Shown here in pieces: positions 37,574 through 46,898 of a DNA stretch of 64,000 nucleotides. Position 1 is the stretch's first letter. Each line of letters begins with the position of its first letter. Location of the stretch: positions 4,179,315-4,243,314 of the forward strand of contig NZ_CH672376.1 in the NCBI RefSeq assembly GCF_000153105.1. Direction: 5' to 3'. The position numbers were made by a program, and so were the translations under genes. The stretch is from Blastopirellula marina DSM 3645. GTDB lineage: Bacteria > Planctomycetota > Planctomycetia > Pirellulales > Pirellulaceae. The notes under the pieces were generated by a model. It was not told the DNA's origin, made no database searches, and worked only from the letters and a program-made list of their open reading frames with translations.

Positions 37574-38789
37574 AGTTCTCGACAACGGTCTGCAGATCGT
37601 CGCTGAAATTAACCCGAACGCTTACTCGCTCTCTTCAGCCTTCTTTGTCAAAACGGGATCGCGGGACGAAACGGCGGAAATTGCCGGCGTAAGCCATTTT
37701 CTCGAGCACATGGTGTTCAAGGGAACGCCGCGTCGTTCGGCGGCCGACGTCAATCGCGAGCTGGACGAAATGGGCTCGCAGTCCAACGCCTACACCAGCG
37801 AAGAGCAGACCGTTTATTACGCTGTCGTTTTGCCCGAGTTTCAAGAGCAGGTCGTCGACCTACTGGCCGACATCATGCGCCCGTCGCTGCGCGTCTCTGA
37901 TTTTGAAACGGAGAAGCAAGTGATCTTGGAAGAGATTATGAAGTACGACGACCAGCCTCCGTTTGGCGGTCACGAGCGAATCATGGCCTCGTATTTCGGC
38001 CAGCATCCGCTGGGTAACAGCGTGCTGGGGACTGCCGAGACCGTCGGCGCGCTTTCGGCGGATCGGATGATGGATTACTTCAATCGCCGTTATAGTCCGC
38101 ACAATATTGTGTTGGCCGCATCAGGACGGGTCGACTTTGACGCGCTGGTCGAGCAAGCGAAACGGCATTGCGGCGATTGGGAACGCTCCGAAACTTCGCG
38201 CGATTTGTCGCGACCGGCAGGCAAGACCGGCTTCGAGGTGATTCACAAAGAAACGGCCGCCCAGGAATATTTGATTCAGTTGGCCGATTGTCCGGCGTCG
38301 GAAGACGCCGATCGTTTCGCAGCGCGATTGCTGACGACGATCTTTGGCGATGACACCGGCAGTCGACTCTTTTGGGCGCTCGTGGATCCTGGCTTGGCCG
38401 AATTCGCTTCGTCCGATCCGTACGAGTTCCAGTCAGCCGGCGTTTACATGAACTATCTCTGCTGCAGCCCCGAAGAAGCGGCCAGCAATCTGGCGATCCT
38501 GACCGAAGAAATCGCCAAGCTCGAGAAAAACGGCGTGACCCTGGCCGAACTGGAGCAAGCCAAAAACAAGGTTTGCTCCAGCACGGTCTTGCGGAGCGAA
38601 CGCCCTTCGAGCCGACTCTTCTCGGTCGGCAATGGCTGGATCCAACGCGGCAAATATCACACCGTCGCCGAATCGGTCGCCGCCTACAAAAGCGTAACGC
38701 TGGACGACGTGCACGCCGTTTTGGCGAAGTACCCCCTCTCGAAAAGCAACACGCTGGCGATCGGTCCCTTGGCCGAACTATCTCGATAA
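37557..38789 (+). CDS. M16-family zinc peptidase, catalytic subunit
   Basis: This 410-residue metallopeptidase has the inverted zinc motif HFLEH at residues 47-51 and the third ligand region EKQVILEEI about 75 residues later. The C-terminal half has the R/Y-type substrate motif region (FGDDTGSRLFWALVDPGLAE). It resembles the PqqL/processing-peptidase-like proteins that degrade peptides in a two-subunit clamshell. The start is TTG at 37557, inside the end of the partner gene, giving a start at the conserved LDNGLQIV. The pair should act together. Confidence 0.9.
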   Translation: MQFRHEVLDNGLQIVAEINPNAYSLSSAFFVKTGSRDETAEIAGVSHFLEHMVFKGTPRRSAADVNRELDEMGSQSNAYTSEEQTVYYAVVLPEFQEQVVDLLADIMRPSLRVSDFETEKQVILEEIMKYDDQPPFGGHERIMASYFGQHPLGNSVLGTAETVGALSADRMMDYFNRRYSPHNIVLAASGRVDFDALVEQAKRHCGDWERSETSRDLSRPAGKTGFEVIHKETAAQEYLIQLADCPASEDADRFAARLLTTIFGDDTGSRLFWALVDPGLAEFASSDPYEFQSAGVYMNYLCCSPEEAASNLAILTEEIAKLEKNGVTLAELEQAKNKVCSSTVLRSERPSSRLFSVGNGWIQRGKYHTVAESVAAYKSVTLDDVHAVLAKYPLSKSNTLAIGPLAELSR

Positions 38790-38987
38790 CGGAAAAGATT
38801 CAACCGCGAAAATGCGGTCTGCGCGTTTCTCCCTAGAACCGGCAAGATCGTCCTGCCCGGAACGGCGGCGGGGCTTTTCTGCGGTGACGGCGACAAATCG
38901 TTGGTTTCCCTCTTCGAATCGCGGCGATAACCCTAGCTAGCACGAAGTCTGTTTCTCGCTGCGCGATTCGTAATGGAGTCTTTCGCG

Positions 38988-39404
38988 ATGGTACTTTCCC
39001 GCCTGGCTACGCTGTTTTTGGCGTTTTCGCTTCTCGCGCTGACCGCAAGTCCGGCCGCAGCCGGTTGGCCTCAATTCGGGCGCTGGTTTGGCGAAGGATG
39101 GTCCAACGGCTATCACGCCCCTGGCAGTCATTGGTCCGAAGCGAAGATCAATTCTTCCCAATATGCCGTCAGCACCGGCGAAGTTTACGTACCCGGCCAA
39201 ATTGACCATTTGCCCCGTTTATGGCACTTGCCGTTTATGCCGCCGCCGACCGAAGCGCTGCCGACCGCAAATTGCCCAACGTGCCCCCATGCCGGTCGTG
39301 AGCCGGCGGCGCTGGAAATGCGGCGAGAATCGATCACGCCGCTGCTAAATCAGCCGCCGATTGTCGAGCCGGTGAAGGCCGTGCCGCTCCATCGCGGGGC
39401 GTAG
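38988..39404 (+). CDS. Secreted hypothetical protein
   Basis: The predicted protein has 138 residues. A clear signal peptide (MVLSRLATLFLAFSLLALTA, then SPAAAG) precedes an aromatic, proline-rich domain (WPQFGRWFGEGWSNGYHAP and WHLPFMPPPTEALP) with one NCPTCPHAG segment. ATG 38988 is chosen because GGAG lies nine bases upstream and the signal starts directly; ATG 38973 has none. No function is recognised; proteins of this make-up are common in planctomycetes. Confidence 0.6.
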   Translation: MVLSRLATLFLAFSLLALTASPAAAGWPQFGRWFGEGWSNGYHAPGSHWSEAKINSSQYAVSTGEVYVPGQIDHLPRLWHLPFMPPPTEALPTANCPTCPHAGREPAALEMRRESITPLLNQPPIVEPVKAVPLHRGA

Positions 39405-39425
39405 CTGCCGGGATGCCGTAACATT

Positions 39426-39434
39426 TGCTATACT
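39426..39434 (+). promoter_or_regulatory. Candidate extended -10 promoter of the pyc-birA operon
   Basis: TGCTATACT is a near-consensus extended -10 element, with the TATACT hexamer ending 75 bases before the pyruvate carboxylase start. No good -35 is seen, which is acceptable for extended -10 promoters. This rests on sequence likeness alone. Confidence 0.35.
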
Positions 39435-39509
39435 GCTGCCGTTTCTAACGCGGCCGAGCGCTGCGCGTCCACGCGTTCTTACCCACCTTGCGCACCAGTA
39501 TATTGCATC

Positions 39510-42500
39510 ATGAAGAGCATCAAAAAACTGTTGGTGGCGAATCGTAGCGAAATCGCCATTCGCATCTTCCGCAGCGCCCACGAGTTGGGCATTCGCACCG
39601 TCGCGATGTACTCGTACGAAGACCGCTTTGCGCTGCACCGCTTTAAAGCGGACGAAGCGTACCAGGTCGGGACGCAGGGCGAACCGGTTCGCGCCTATCT
39701 CGACATTGACAGCGTGATTCGTCTTTGTCGCGAACATAATATCGACGCGGTGCATCCCGGCTACGGCTTCATGTCGGAGAATCCAGAGCTGGCGCGTGCT
39801 TGCGAGGAAAATGGGATCATCTTTGTCGGCCCCAGCGTCGACTGTTTGGAACGCTTAGGAGACAAGACGGCCGCCCGAGCGATTGCCGAGCAGGCGAATG
39901 TCCCCGTGTTGAGCGGCAGTCCCAAGGCGATTTCGACCGCCGATGAAGGACGAAAACTGGCCGAGAAGCTGGGCTTCCCGATCATCTTGAAAGCGGCCAA
40001 AGGAGGCGGTGGACGCGGGATGCGCGTCGTCCGCGAAGCTGCTGAGTTTGACGCGTCGTTTGATTCGGCGACGCGCGAGTCGCAGTCGGCGTTCGGCAGT
40101 CCCGATATTTTTGTCGAGAAGTACATCGAACAGGCGCGGCACATCGAAGTGCAATTGATGGGAGATCGCCATGGCGATCTGGTCCACCTGTTCGAGCGTG
40201 ATTGCTCGGTCCAGCGTCGCCATCAAAAGGTGGTTGAGATCGCTCCAGCGCCCAATCTCTTGCCGGAAGTGCGTATTGCGCTCTGCGAAGCGGCGATCAA
40301 AATTGGTAAAGAAGTCGGCTATCAGAACGCGGGCACCGTCGAATTTTTGGTTGACAAAAAGTCAAACCAATACTTCTTTATCGAGGTCAATCCGCGCATT
40401 CAGGTCGAGCATACCGTCACCGAAGAAGTGACCGGCGTCGACATCGTGAAGACGCAGATCTTGGTCGCGCAGGGAGAAAAGCTGAGTCACCCCGATATTG
40501 ATCTGGGCGATCAAAGCAAAGTGCAAACCGTCGGTTTCGCATTGCAGTGTCGCGTCACGACCGAAGATCCGGCCAACAACTTTTTGCCCGACTACGGCCG
40601 CGTCAGCCATTATCGTTCGGCCAGCGGCATGGGGATTCGCCTGGACGCCGGCAGCGCCTTCTCGGGCGCCGTCGTACATCCCTACTACGACTCGATGTTG
40701 GTGAAAGTCAGCGCTCGGGGGCGTCAGTTTTTGGCCGCCGTCAAACGGATGGAGCGAGCCCTGCAAGAGTTCCGGGTCCGCGGCGTCAAAACGAATATCC
40801 CGTTTTTGATTCGACTGATGTCGAACAAGACGTTCCTGGCCGGCGATTGCACGACCCGTTTTATCGACGAAACGCCTGATCTCTTCAATTTTCCGATTCG
40901 CCGCGATCGCGCGACCAAATTGCTCTCTTATCTGGGCGAAATCGCGGTCAACGGCAACGAATTGGTGAAAGGACGCCCGGTCGCTTTGCGGCGCGATCCC
41001 GCGCCGCTGCCGTCTTACAGCGTGAAGGGAAATCCGCCGGCAGGAATGCGGCAGAAGTACCAAGAGCTGGGCGCCGCCAAGTTTGGCCAGTGGATTCGCG
41101 AGCAAAAGCCGCTGCTTTATACCGATACGACGTTCCGCGACGCGCATCAGTCGTTGTTGGCGACGCGCGTCCGTACGCATGATCTGGTGACCATCGCTGA
41201 GGCCTATTCGCGACTTTGCCCACAGTTGTTCTCGCTGGAGATGTGGGGAGGCGCGACGTTTGACACCAGCATGCGGTTCCTGAAGGAAGACCCCTGGCGC
41301 CGCCTGACCGACATGCGGGAGAAGGTTCCGAACATCTTGTTCCAGATGTTGCTGCGAGCGTCGAACGCCGTCGGCTATACCAACTATCCCGACAACGTGG
41401 TTACGGCGTTTGTCGAAGAAGCGGCGGCGGCCGGCATCGACGTCTTTCGCGTATTTGACGCGCTCAACTGGGCGCCCAACATGCAGATCGCGATGGAAGC
41501 GGTGGAGAAGACCGGCGCCATCTGCGAAGCTTCGATCTGCTATACCGGCGACATCTCGGATCCCAAAAGGGATAAGTACTCGCTGAAGTACTACGTCGAT
41601 CTGGCCAAGCAGTTAGAGAAGATGGGCGCCCATATCTTGGCGATCAAAGATATGGCCGGGCTCTGCAAACCGTACGCGGCCGAAAAGCTCGTCAAGACGC
41701 TCAAGCAAGAGATCGGCCTGCCGATTCACTTTCATACGCATGACACCGCCGGCACCCAAGCGGCGTCGATTTTGAAAGCGTCGGAAGTCGGGCTCGACAT
41801 CGCCGACGCCGCGATGGCCCCTTGGTCGGGCGGCACTTCGCAGCCCAACTTAAACACGATGGTCGAGGCGCTCCGCAATACCGACCGCGACGGAGAGTTG
41901 GATACCGACGCGCTTGACGGCATCGCCGAATACTGGCGCGCCGTGCGTGAGTTCTACACGCCGTTTGAAGCGATCGTGTTGCCGGCCAACGCCGACTTGT
42001 ACCGTCACGAGATGCCCGGCGGTCAGTACACCAACCTGTTTCAACAAGCTCGGGCGCTCGGCCTGGCCGATCAATGGGCCGATATCTGCCGGATCTACGC
42101 CGATGTGAACCAGTTGTTTGGCGACATCGTCAAAGTGACGCCGACCTCAAAAGCGGTTGGCGATATGGCGTTGTTTTTGGTCGCCAACAACCTGACCACG
42201 GCCGACGTGCTGGATCCCCAGCGAGAGTTGGCCTTCCCGGCGTCGGTCAAAGATTTGATCGGCGGCCGCATGGGACAACCGCCAGGCGGCTTTCCCCCGG
42301 AAGTGCAGTCCCGCATCATGCGCGACGAGCCGGTCATGACCGACCGTCCCGGCGCCGAGTTCTCGCCGGCCGACTTTGCCGCTGCGACTGCAAGCGTCAA
42401 AAAGATGCTGGGCCGTGAGCCGCACCGCCGCGAGGTGGTCTCGTACCTGCTTTATCCGAAGGTCTACGAAGACTTCACCAAGCATGTCAAAAAGTATGGC

Positions 42501-42953
42501 GACGTCAGCACGTTGCCGACGCCGGTCTTCTTTTACGGCCAACAGTCGGGCGAAGAGGCCGCCGTCGACATTGAAGTTGGCAAAACGTTGATCGTCAAGT
42601 TTTTGACGGTGGGCGAACCGCACGTCGACGGCACCCGGGTCGCGTTCTTTGAACTGAATGGTCAACCGCGCGAAGTCGAAGTCATCGATCACAGCTTGGA
42701 ATCGGACGTGCCGAAACGAATCCAGGCCGATCCTGACGACTCGAAGCAGGTTGGCGCCGCAATGCCAGGTATGGTGGTGATGGTCGCCATCGAAGTCGGC
42801 GACAAAGTGGCCAAGGGGCAAAAGCTGCTCTCGTTGGAAGCAATGAAGATGGAATCGACGATCTACAGCGAAGTCGAAGGAACCGTCGAGCAGGTGTTGG
42901 TCAAACCCGGCAGCCAGGTGCAGTCGGGCGACTTGTTGGTGAAATTGGCGTAG
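39510..42953 (+). CDS. pyc: Pyruvate carboxylase
   Basis: This 1147-residue biotin enzyme makes oxaloacetate from pyruvate, bicarbonate and ATP, replenishing the TCA cycle. The biotin carboxylase domain (~1-450) shows KKLLVANRSEIAIRIFRSA, the ATP-grasp glycine loop KGGGGRGMR and EVNPRIQVEHTVTE. The carboxyltransferase domain (~530-1000) shows TDTTFRDAHQSLLATRVRT and later IHFHTHDTAG. The C-terminal biotinyl domain carries the modified lysine in SLEAMKMES near residue 1113. The order and length match the single-chain alpha4 enzymes. The biotin ligase follows after two bases. Confidence 0.95.
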   Translation: MKSIKKLLVANRSEIAIRIFRSAHELGIRTVAMYSYEDRFALHRFKADEAYQVGTQGEPVRAYLDIDSVIRLCREHNIDAVHPGYGFMSENPELARACEENGIIFVGPSVDCLERLGDKTAARAIAEQANVPVLSGSPKAISTADEGRKLAEKLGFPIILKAAKGGGGRGMRVVREAAEFDASFDSATRESQSAFGSPDIFVEKYIEQARHIEVQLMGDRHGDLVHLFERDCSVQRRHQKVVEIAPAPNLLPEVRIALCEAAIKIGKEVGYQNAGTVEFLVDKKSNQYFFIEVNPRIQVEHTVTEEVTGVDIVKTQILVAQGEKLSHPDIDLGDQSKVQTVGFALQCRVTTEDPANNFLPDYGRVSHYRSASGMGIRLDAGSAFSGAVVHPYYDSMLVKVSARGRQFLAAVKRMERALQEFRVRGVKTNIPFLIRLMSNKTFLAGDCTTRFIDETPDLFNFPIRRDRATKLLSYLGEIAVNGNELVKGRPVALRRDPAPLPSYSVKGNPPAGMRQKYQELGAAKFGQWIREQKPLLYTDTTFRDAHQSLLATRVRTHDLVTIAEAYSRLCPQLFSLEMWGGATFDTSMRFLKEDPWRRLTDMREKVPNILFQMLLRASNAVGYTNYPDNVVTAFVEEAAAAGIDVFRVFDALNWAPNMQIAMEAVEKTGAICEASICYTGDISDPKRDKYSLKYYVDLAKQLEKMGAHILAIKDMAGLCKPYAAEKLVKTLKQEIGLPIHFHTHDTAGTQAASILKASEVGLDIADAAMAPWSGGTSQPNLNTMVEALRNTDRDGELDTDALDGIAEYWRAVREFYTPFEAIVLPANADLYRHEMPGGQYTNLFQQARALGLADQWADICRIYADVNQLFGDIVKVTPTSKAVGDMALFLVANNLTTADVLDPQRELAFPASVKDLIGGRMGQPPGGFPPEVQSRIMRDEPVMTDRPGAEFSPADFAAATASVKKMLGREPHRREVVSYLLYPKVYEDFTKHVKKYGDVSTLPTPVFFYGQQSGEEAAVDIEVGKTLIVKFLTVGEPHVDGTRVAFFELNGQPREVEVIDHSLESDVPKRIQADPDDSKQVGAAMPGMVVMVAIEVGDKVAKGQKLLSLEAMKMESTIYSEVEGTVEQVLVKPGSQVQSGDLLVKLA

Positions 42954-42955
42954 CG

Positions 42956-43741
42956 ATGGATCCGTTTCCCCAAGCGGCGCTGGACGAAATTGCTCGCAGC
43001 GTCGGCGCCGCTGCGGTGGAAGCGCTGGCCGAACTCCCTTCGACCAGTCGCTATACCAAAGAGCGGGCCGACGCGATCGCGGCGACGTTGCCCTATGTCA
43101 TCGTCGCCCAAAGACAAACCGCCGGTCGAGGGCGCGGCGACAACGCCTGGCACGCGACCGACGGCGCGTTGACCTTTACTGCGGTCTTTGATCAAGCGTC
43201 GCTGCTGATTCCGCTGCAGCGCTGGCCGCAGGCGTCGCTGATGACGGCGGTCGCCGTGGCCGAAGCGCTGGAGACGTTGGTCCCTGACGAATCGATCTTC
43301 GTGAAATGGCCGAATGACATTTATTGCCGCGGTCGCAAACTGTGCGGCATCTTGCTGGAACGAACCGATTCGCCGCGGCCGATGCTGCACTTAGGAATCG
43401 GCGTCAATGTGAACAATTCGCTCGCTGCGGCGCCACAGGAAGTGCAAGATCGAGCGATTTCACTGGTCGAAATGAGTCACCAGGACTTTTTTTTGCCCGA
43501 CGTGCTGTTGGCGATCCTACAGCGGATGCAGGCGAACTTCGCGCTGTGCGAACGGAGTCTAGTTCCCTTGGCCGATGCGTGGCGCAGTCGTTGTTTGCTG
43601 TGGGGGCGTAAAGTCGAAATTCAGTCCGGAGAACAGACGATCGCCGGGATCTGCGGCGGAATCGACGATTCTGGGGCATTACTGGTCGATTCTCCCGCCG
43701 GAGTTCGTCGAATCTTGGCCGGCGTCGTCACGCGGTTCTAG
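42956..43741 (+). CDS. birA: Biotin--protein ligase
   Basis: This 261-residue ligase attaches biotin to the lysine of biotin-dependent carboxylases. It has the biotinyl-AMP loop AGRGRGDNAWH, the segment FVKWPNDIYC, KLCGILLE and GIGVNVN, all conserved in class BPL catalytic domains. There is no N-terminal DNA-binding domain, so it should not act as a repressor (monofunctional type). A small C-terminal domain is present (GRKVEIQSGEQTIAG). It starts two bases after pyc stops, so both are made together and pyruvate carboxylase is the obvious substrate. Confidence 0.9.
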   Translation: MDPFPQAALDEIARSVGAAAVEALAELPSTSRYTKERADAIAATLPYVIVAQRQTAGRGRGDNAWHATDGALTFTAVFDQASLLIPLQRWPQASLMTAVAVAEALETLVPDESIFVKWPNDIYCRGRKLCGILLERTDSPRPMLHLGIGVNVNNSLAAAPQEVQDRAISLVEMSHQDFFLPDVLLAILQRMQANFALCERSLVPLADAWRSRCLLWGRKVEIQSGEQTIAGICGGIDDSGALLVDSPAGVRRILAGVVTRF

Positions 43742-43842
43742 AAATCCGAAATAATTCAGCGCAAAATAGATGCGCCTCGCACGCGGAGCTTCCGCGTCGC
43801 TTCTCTCGCCTCCTACCGTGACTTTCGACTGAAAGGTCCCGC

Positions 43843-44997
43843 ATGATGCTCCGCCGATCTCTGACCGCTTGCTCGCTGTTGTTGTTTGTCTTGCCGCTTG
43901 TTGTGCGCGGCGAGGATGAACTGAAGTTTAAAAAGCATCAAATCGAAACCAAGTTCCGCAGCGAAGGAGTCGCCGTCGGCGATTTTAATCGCGATGGCAA
44001 AATGGACATTGCCGCCGGCAGCGTCTGGTACGCGGCGCCTGATTGGGAAATGCACCTGATTCGCGCCAAAGCCGACGAGTACGATCCCAAAAACTACAGC
44101 GACTCGTTTTGCAATTTTGCACAAGACGTGAATCACGACGGCTGGACCGACGTGCTGGTGGTCGACTTCCCCGGCAAGCAGACCTGGTGGTTTGAGAATC
44201 CCGGCAAAGGAGATGGCCCGTGGCCGCGTCACGAAATGGTCCCGGTGACCAACAACGAAAGCCCCGACATGCGCGACGTCACCGGCGACGGCAAACGCGA
44301 GTTGCTTTTCTCGTTTGAGCCGGGCAAAAAAGTGGGCTACGCCGCTCCGGCGGAAGATCCGACCGCGCCGTGGGTGATCACCGCCGTATCGGAAGAGAAC
44401 GCTCCGGGAACCGATCGTTACTCGCACGGCATCGGCGCCGGCGACATCAACAAGGATGGCCGTAACGACATCCTAGTCACCGAGGGCTGGTGGGAAGCGC
44501 CGGAAGATCGTAGCCAAACGCCGTGGAAATTTCACGCGGCCAATTTTGGTGAAAAATGCGGACACATGTACGTCTACGATTTCGATGGCGACGGCGACAA
44601 TGACGTGATCAGCAGCAGCGCTCACGACTTTGGCGTCTGGTGGTACGAGCAGACGCCGGAAGGTTTTCAGCGGCACATCATCGACAAATCCTTTTCGCAG
44701 ACCCACTCGTCGCATCTGGTCGATATGAACGGCGACGGCTTGCCGGACTATGTCACCGGCAAACGGCATTGGGCGCACGGCGGTCGCGATCCCGGCGGCA
44801 ACGATCCGGCGATCATGTGCTGGTACGAGCTGTCACGCAAAGATGGCAAAGCGGTTTGGACTGCGCACATCTTTGACGACAACAGCGGCGTCGGCACGCA
44901 GTTTGAAGTGGCCGACATGAACGGCGACGGCTTGCTGGATGTCGTCACGTCCAACAAGCAAGGGGTTTTTTACCTAGAGCAACTTCCGCGCGAGTAG
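43843..44997 (+). CDS. Exported FG-GAP/VCBS-repeat protein
   Basis: This 384-residue protein has a signal peptide (LTACSLLLFVLPLVVRG) and a beta-propeller built of FG-GAP-like repeats. The calcium-binding loops are visible: GDFNRDGKMDIAAG, DVNHDGWTDVLVVD, GDINKDGRNDILVTEG, DFDGDGDNDVISS, DMNGDGLPDYVTG and DMNGDGLLDVVTS. The repeats also include aromatic blocks such as WYEQTPEGF. Exported propellers of this type are abundant in planctomycetes, and the ligand is unknown. AAAGG lies before the ATG. Confidence 0.85.
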   Translation: MMLRRSLTACSLLLFVLPLVVRGEDELKFKKHQIETKFRSEGVAVGDFNRDGKMDIAAGSVWYAAPDWEMHLIRAKADEYDPKNYSDSFCNFAQDVNHDGWTDVLVVDFPGKQTWWFENPGKGDGPWPRHEMVPVTNNESPDMRDVTGDGKRELLFSFEPGKKVGYAAPAEDPTAPWVITAVSEENAPGTDRYSHGIGAGDINKDGRNDILVTEGWWEAPEDRSQTPWKFHAANFGEKCGHMYVYDFDGDGDNDVISSSAHDFGVWWYEQTPEGFQRHIIDKSFSQTHSSHLVDMNGDGLPDYVTGKRHWAHGGRDPGGNDPAIMCWYELSRKDGKAVWTAHIFDDNSGVGTQFEVADMNGDGLLDVVTSNKQGVFYLEQLPRE

Positions 44998-45033
44998 TTT
45001 CCTGTCGCCCGACGAGGGTTGCGTGAGAGAACG

Positions 45034-45831
45034 CTACAGCATGTAGCAATAGTGATAGAGAAACACGCCGGCGGCCATCGAAACGTTGAGCGAATCGCTG
45101 CCGCGGCTCATGGGGATCGTCACGCAGCGATCGGCCATTGCGGTTAGATCGGCTTCGAGACCGAAGCCCTCGTTGCCAAACAGCAAGGCGGTGCGATCAT
45201 GTCGCGCCGTCTCTTTTTTTAGGGGAATCGCCGACTCGTCCAAAACAGTCGCGATCAACTGAAAGCCGAGCGACCGGGCGACATTCAATTGGTCTAGCAA
45301 GTTCGACGTTTCAACGATCGGAATCTTGAAGGCATGCCCCGTCGAGACGCGCAGCGCGCGGCGTGAATAGGGATCGCCGCAGCGATCATCCATCAAGATA
45401 GCGTCGGCGCCAAAGGCGCTGCCGGCGCGAATCAAACTGCCGAGATTCTCGGGATCAACCACTTGTGCGGCGACCATGAGCGTGAGACGCTCGCGGTCCG
45501 GCCAGGCGACTTGCTGCAAGTCCGATAGTAAAGGTCGGCGAGCGCAGGCCATGACGCCGCGATGGAAATTAAAGCCAACCAGCTCTTGTAGCTGGTCACG
45601 CGGCAGGCAATAGATCGGCGTCGCTTCGCGGCCGGCCGGCAGCGTCGGTACTTTGGTGAGATCGTCCACGAGCAACGATTCGACTTCCAACTCACTGGCC
45701 AACAACCGCTCGACGAGAAATCGACTTTCGGCGATCAATAGTCCCGTCGCTCGATAGGCCCGCGAATTCGCGAGACCGCGATACGGGGAGAGTCGCGGAT
45801 CATTCAGGCTTTCTAATGTTTCGAAATTCAT
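45034..45831 (-). CDS. TrmH/SpoU-family RNA methyltransferase
   Basis: This 265-residue protein is a SPOUT 2'-O-ribose methyltransferase acting on tRNA or rRNA. The substrate-binding N-domain (IAESRFLVERLLASEL) is followed by the knotted catalytic domain with VVDPENLGSLIRAGSAFGAD (motif 1 with the conserved N and R), LLFGNEGFGL (motif 2) and IPMSRGSDSLNVSMAAGV (motif 3). The ATG at 45831 gives a start just before the domain; the longer frame to 45945 runs into a terminator and is rejected. The exact RNA target is not recognisable. Confidence 0.85.
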   Translation of the reverse strand: MNFETLESLNDPRLSPYRGLANSRAYRATGLLIAESRFLVERLLASELEVESLLVDDLTKVPTLPAGREATPIYCLPRDQLQELVGFNFHRGVMACARRPLLSDLQQVAWPDRERLTLMVAAQVVDPENLGSLIRAGSAFGADAILMDDRCGDPYSRRALRVSTGHAFKIPIVETSNLLDQLNVARSLGFQLIATVLDESAIPLKKETARHDRTALLFGNEGFGLEADLTAMADRCVTIPMSRGSDSLNVSMAAGVFLYHYCYML

Positions 45832-45883
45832 CCGCTTATTACAGCGATTCGTTTTTGCGGAATCAACCTCGGCTAAAGTTTTC

Positions 45884-45927
45884 GAAATAAAAAGAGGGAG
45901 AACAAACGGTTGTCTGTTCCCCCTCTT
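45884..45927 (-). terminator. Rho-independent terminator of the Cys/Gly-rich peptide gene
   Basis: On the minus strand a 13-bp stem with one mismatch (AAGAGGGGGAACA against TGTTCTCCCTCTT) is followed by TTTTATTTC. It lies about 85 bases downstream of the Cys/Gly-rich gene and upstream of the TrmH gene, so it separates them. This is the clearest terminator in the window. Confidence 0.8.
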
Positions 45928-46011
45928 CCGCCTTGAATGATTCACGGCGTTTCTGATCGCTGAACGATCAAGAAGCGTGAGCTACGCTCAGCGCTTGTTG
46001 GTTGCAACTTG

Positions 46012-46305
46012 TTAGTTACAACCGCCGCCGATCGTGCAGCCGCCGCCAACATTGCAGCCGCCAGCGCCACAAGCAGAGTACGAAGCGCCGCAACCGGTCG
46101 AACCGCAAGAGCGGTAACCGCGGTGACGATGAACGCGTCGAGCGCCGCAGCATCCGTGGCGACGACCGAAAGCAACGACCGAGTCACTGCTGGAAGCAGA
46201 GAAGAATCCAGCGCTGGGCAGCGAGAAGGCGACGATCAACGCAATGGTCGCGGCGACAACAACAACCCAACGAGCAGCCTGATTCAGTGATTGAGCCATC
46301 TTCAT
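46012..46305 (-). CDS. Small Cys/Gly/His-rich secreted or membrane peptide
   Basis: The predicted protein has 97 residues. A hydrophobic helix (WVVVVAATIALIVAFSLPSA) is followed by a short region rich in His, Arg and Cys (RRHGCCGARRVHRHRGYRS) and a tail with repeated G/C units (CGSTGCG, SACGAGGCNVGGGC). Ten cysteines occur in the last ~50 residues. GGAGGAG lies eight bases before the ATG at 46305, a near-ideal ribosome site that supports real expression. No family is recognised; metal binding, disulfide-bonded wall material or a processed peptide are all possible. Confidence 0.65.
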   Translation of the reverse strand: MKMAQSLNQAARWVVVVAATIALIVAFSLPSAGFFSASSSDSVVAFGRRHGCCGARRVHRHRGYRSCGSTGCGASYSACGAGGCNVGGGCTIGGGCN

Positions 46306-46595
46306 ACGAAAAACTCCTCCGTGCAAATGGGGGGAAATAGAAAGCAGTTGCCGGTTACGAAGCAAAGGGCATACCGGCAAGGTTTATTGTTGCACGCGAT
46401 TCAACCGCTGTGGATGCCCCACAATCAGCCTGCGGGTTGCGTGAGTCCTGTAGATTGCCAGAATTGCCAACGAATTGAAGGGAGCCAAGAAACGTCGTGT
46501 CCTGGCACGACGCTTGCTTAAGGAGAGCCGTAGCTTGAAATCGAACGAGGAATTTCGACGACACGCGATCCCCTATCCAATGAAGGAGCAAACCC

Positions 46596-46826
46596 ATGCT
46601 TAATTCGTTATGCGATGAAATGCCGAAATTGACGAATGACGAAATCCAAGCACGCTGCGAAGCGATTCGAATGAATTGGAGCAGCTCGGAAAAGATCAAA
46701 CGCAAAATCGATGGCGAACGTCGAATTCGTGCGCTGGATCGAACGCTTCGCCAGGGCTCGGTCGAAGTTAATCCGCGTCGCAGCTATGCTGGAGTTGTCC
46801 ACTTGGCGAGAATGATCGCTGGATAG
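46596..46826 (+). CDS. Small hypothetical protein
   Basis: This 76-residue protein is highly charged and helical (LTNDEIQARCEAIRMNWSS, EKIKRKIDGERRIRALDRTL) and is not recognised. The ATG has AAGGAG eight bases upstream, which makes it likely real. The acidic-to-basic composition and lack of cysteines exclude a zinc finger. It lies just before the oxidoreductase gene on the same strand. Confidence 0.5.
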   Translation: MLNSLCDEMPKLTNDEIQARCEAIRMNWSSSEKIKRKIDGERRIRALDRTLRQGSVEVNPRRSYAGVVHLARMIAG

Positions 46827-46898
46827 TTCGCAGCGATTCGCTTGGCCGAAGCCAATGCGGCGTCTTCCCAGGATGAACCTTTTACAGAACGCAATCCC

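Noticed and set aside
40362-41180. 272-residue minus-strand frame inside pyc
   Set aside because: Shadow of pyruvate carboxylase; composition follows codon bias of the sense strand.
46842-46898. TTG start giving a 334-residue oxidoreductase
   Set aside because: The extra 19 residues are low-complexity and precede the normal MDR start MKSIAIQAYG at GTG 46899.
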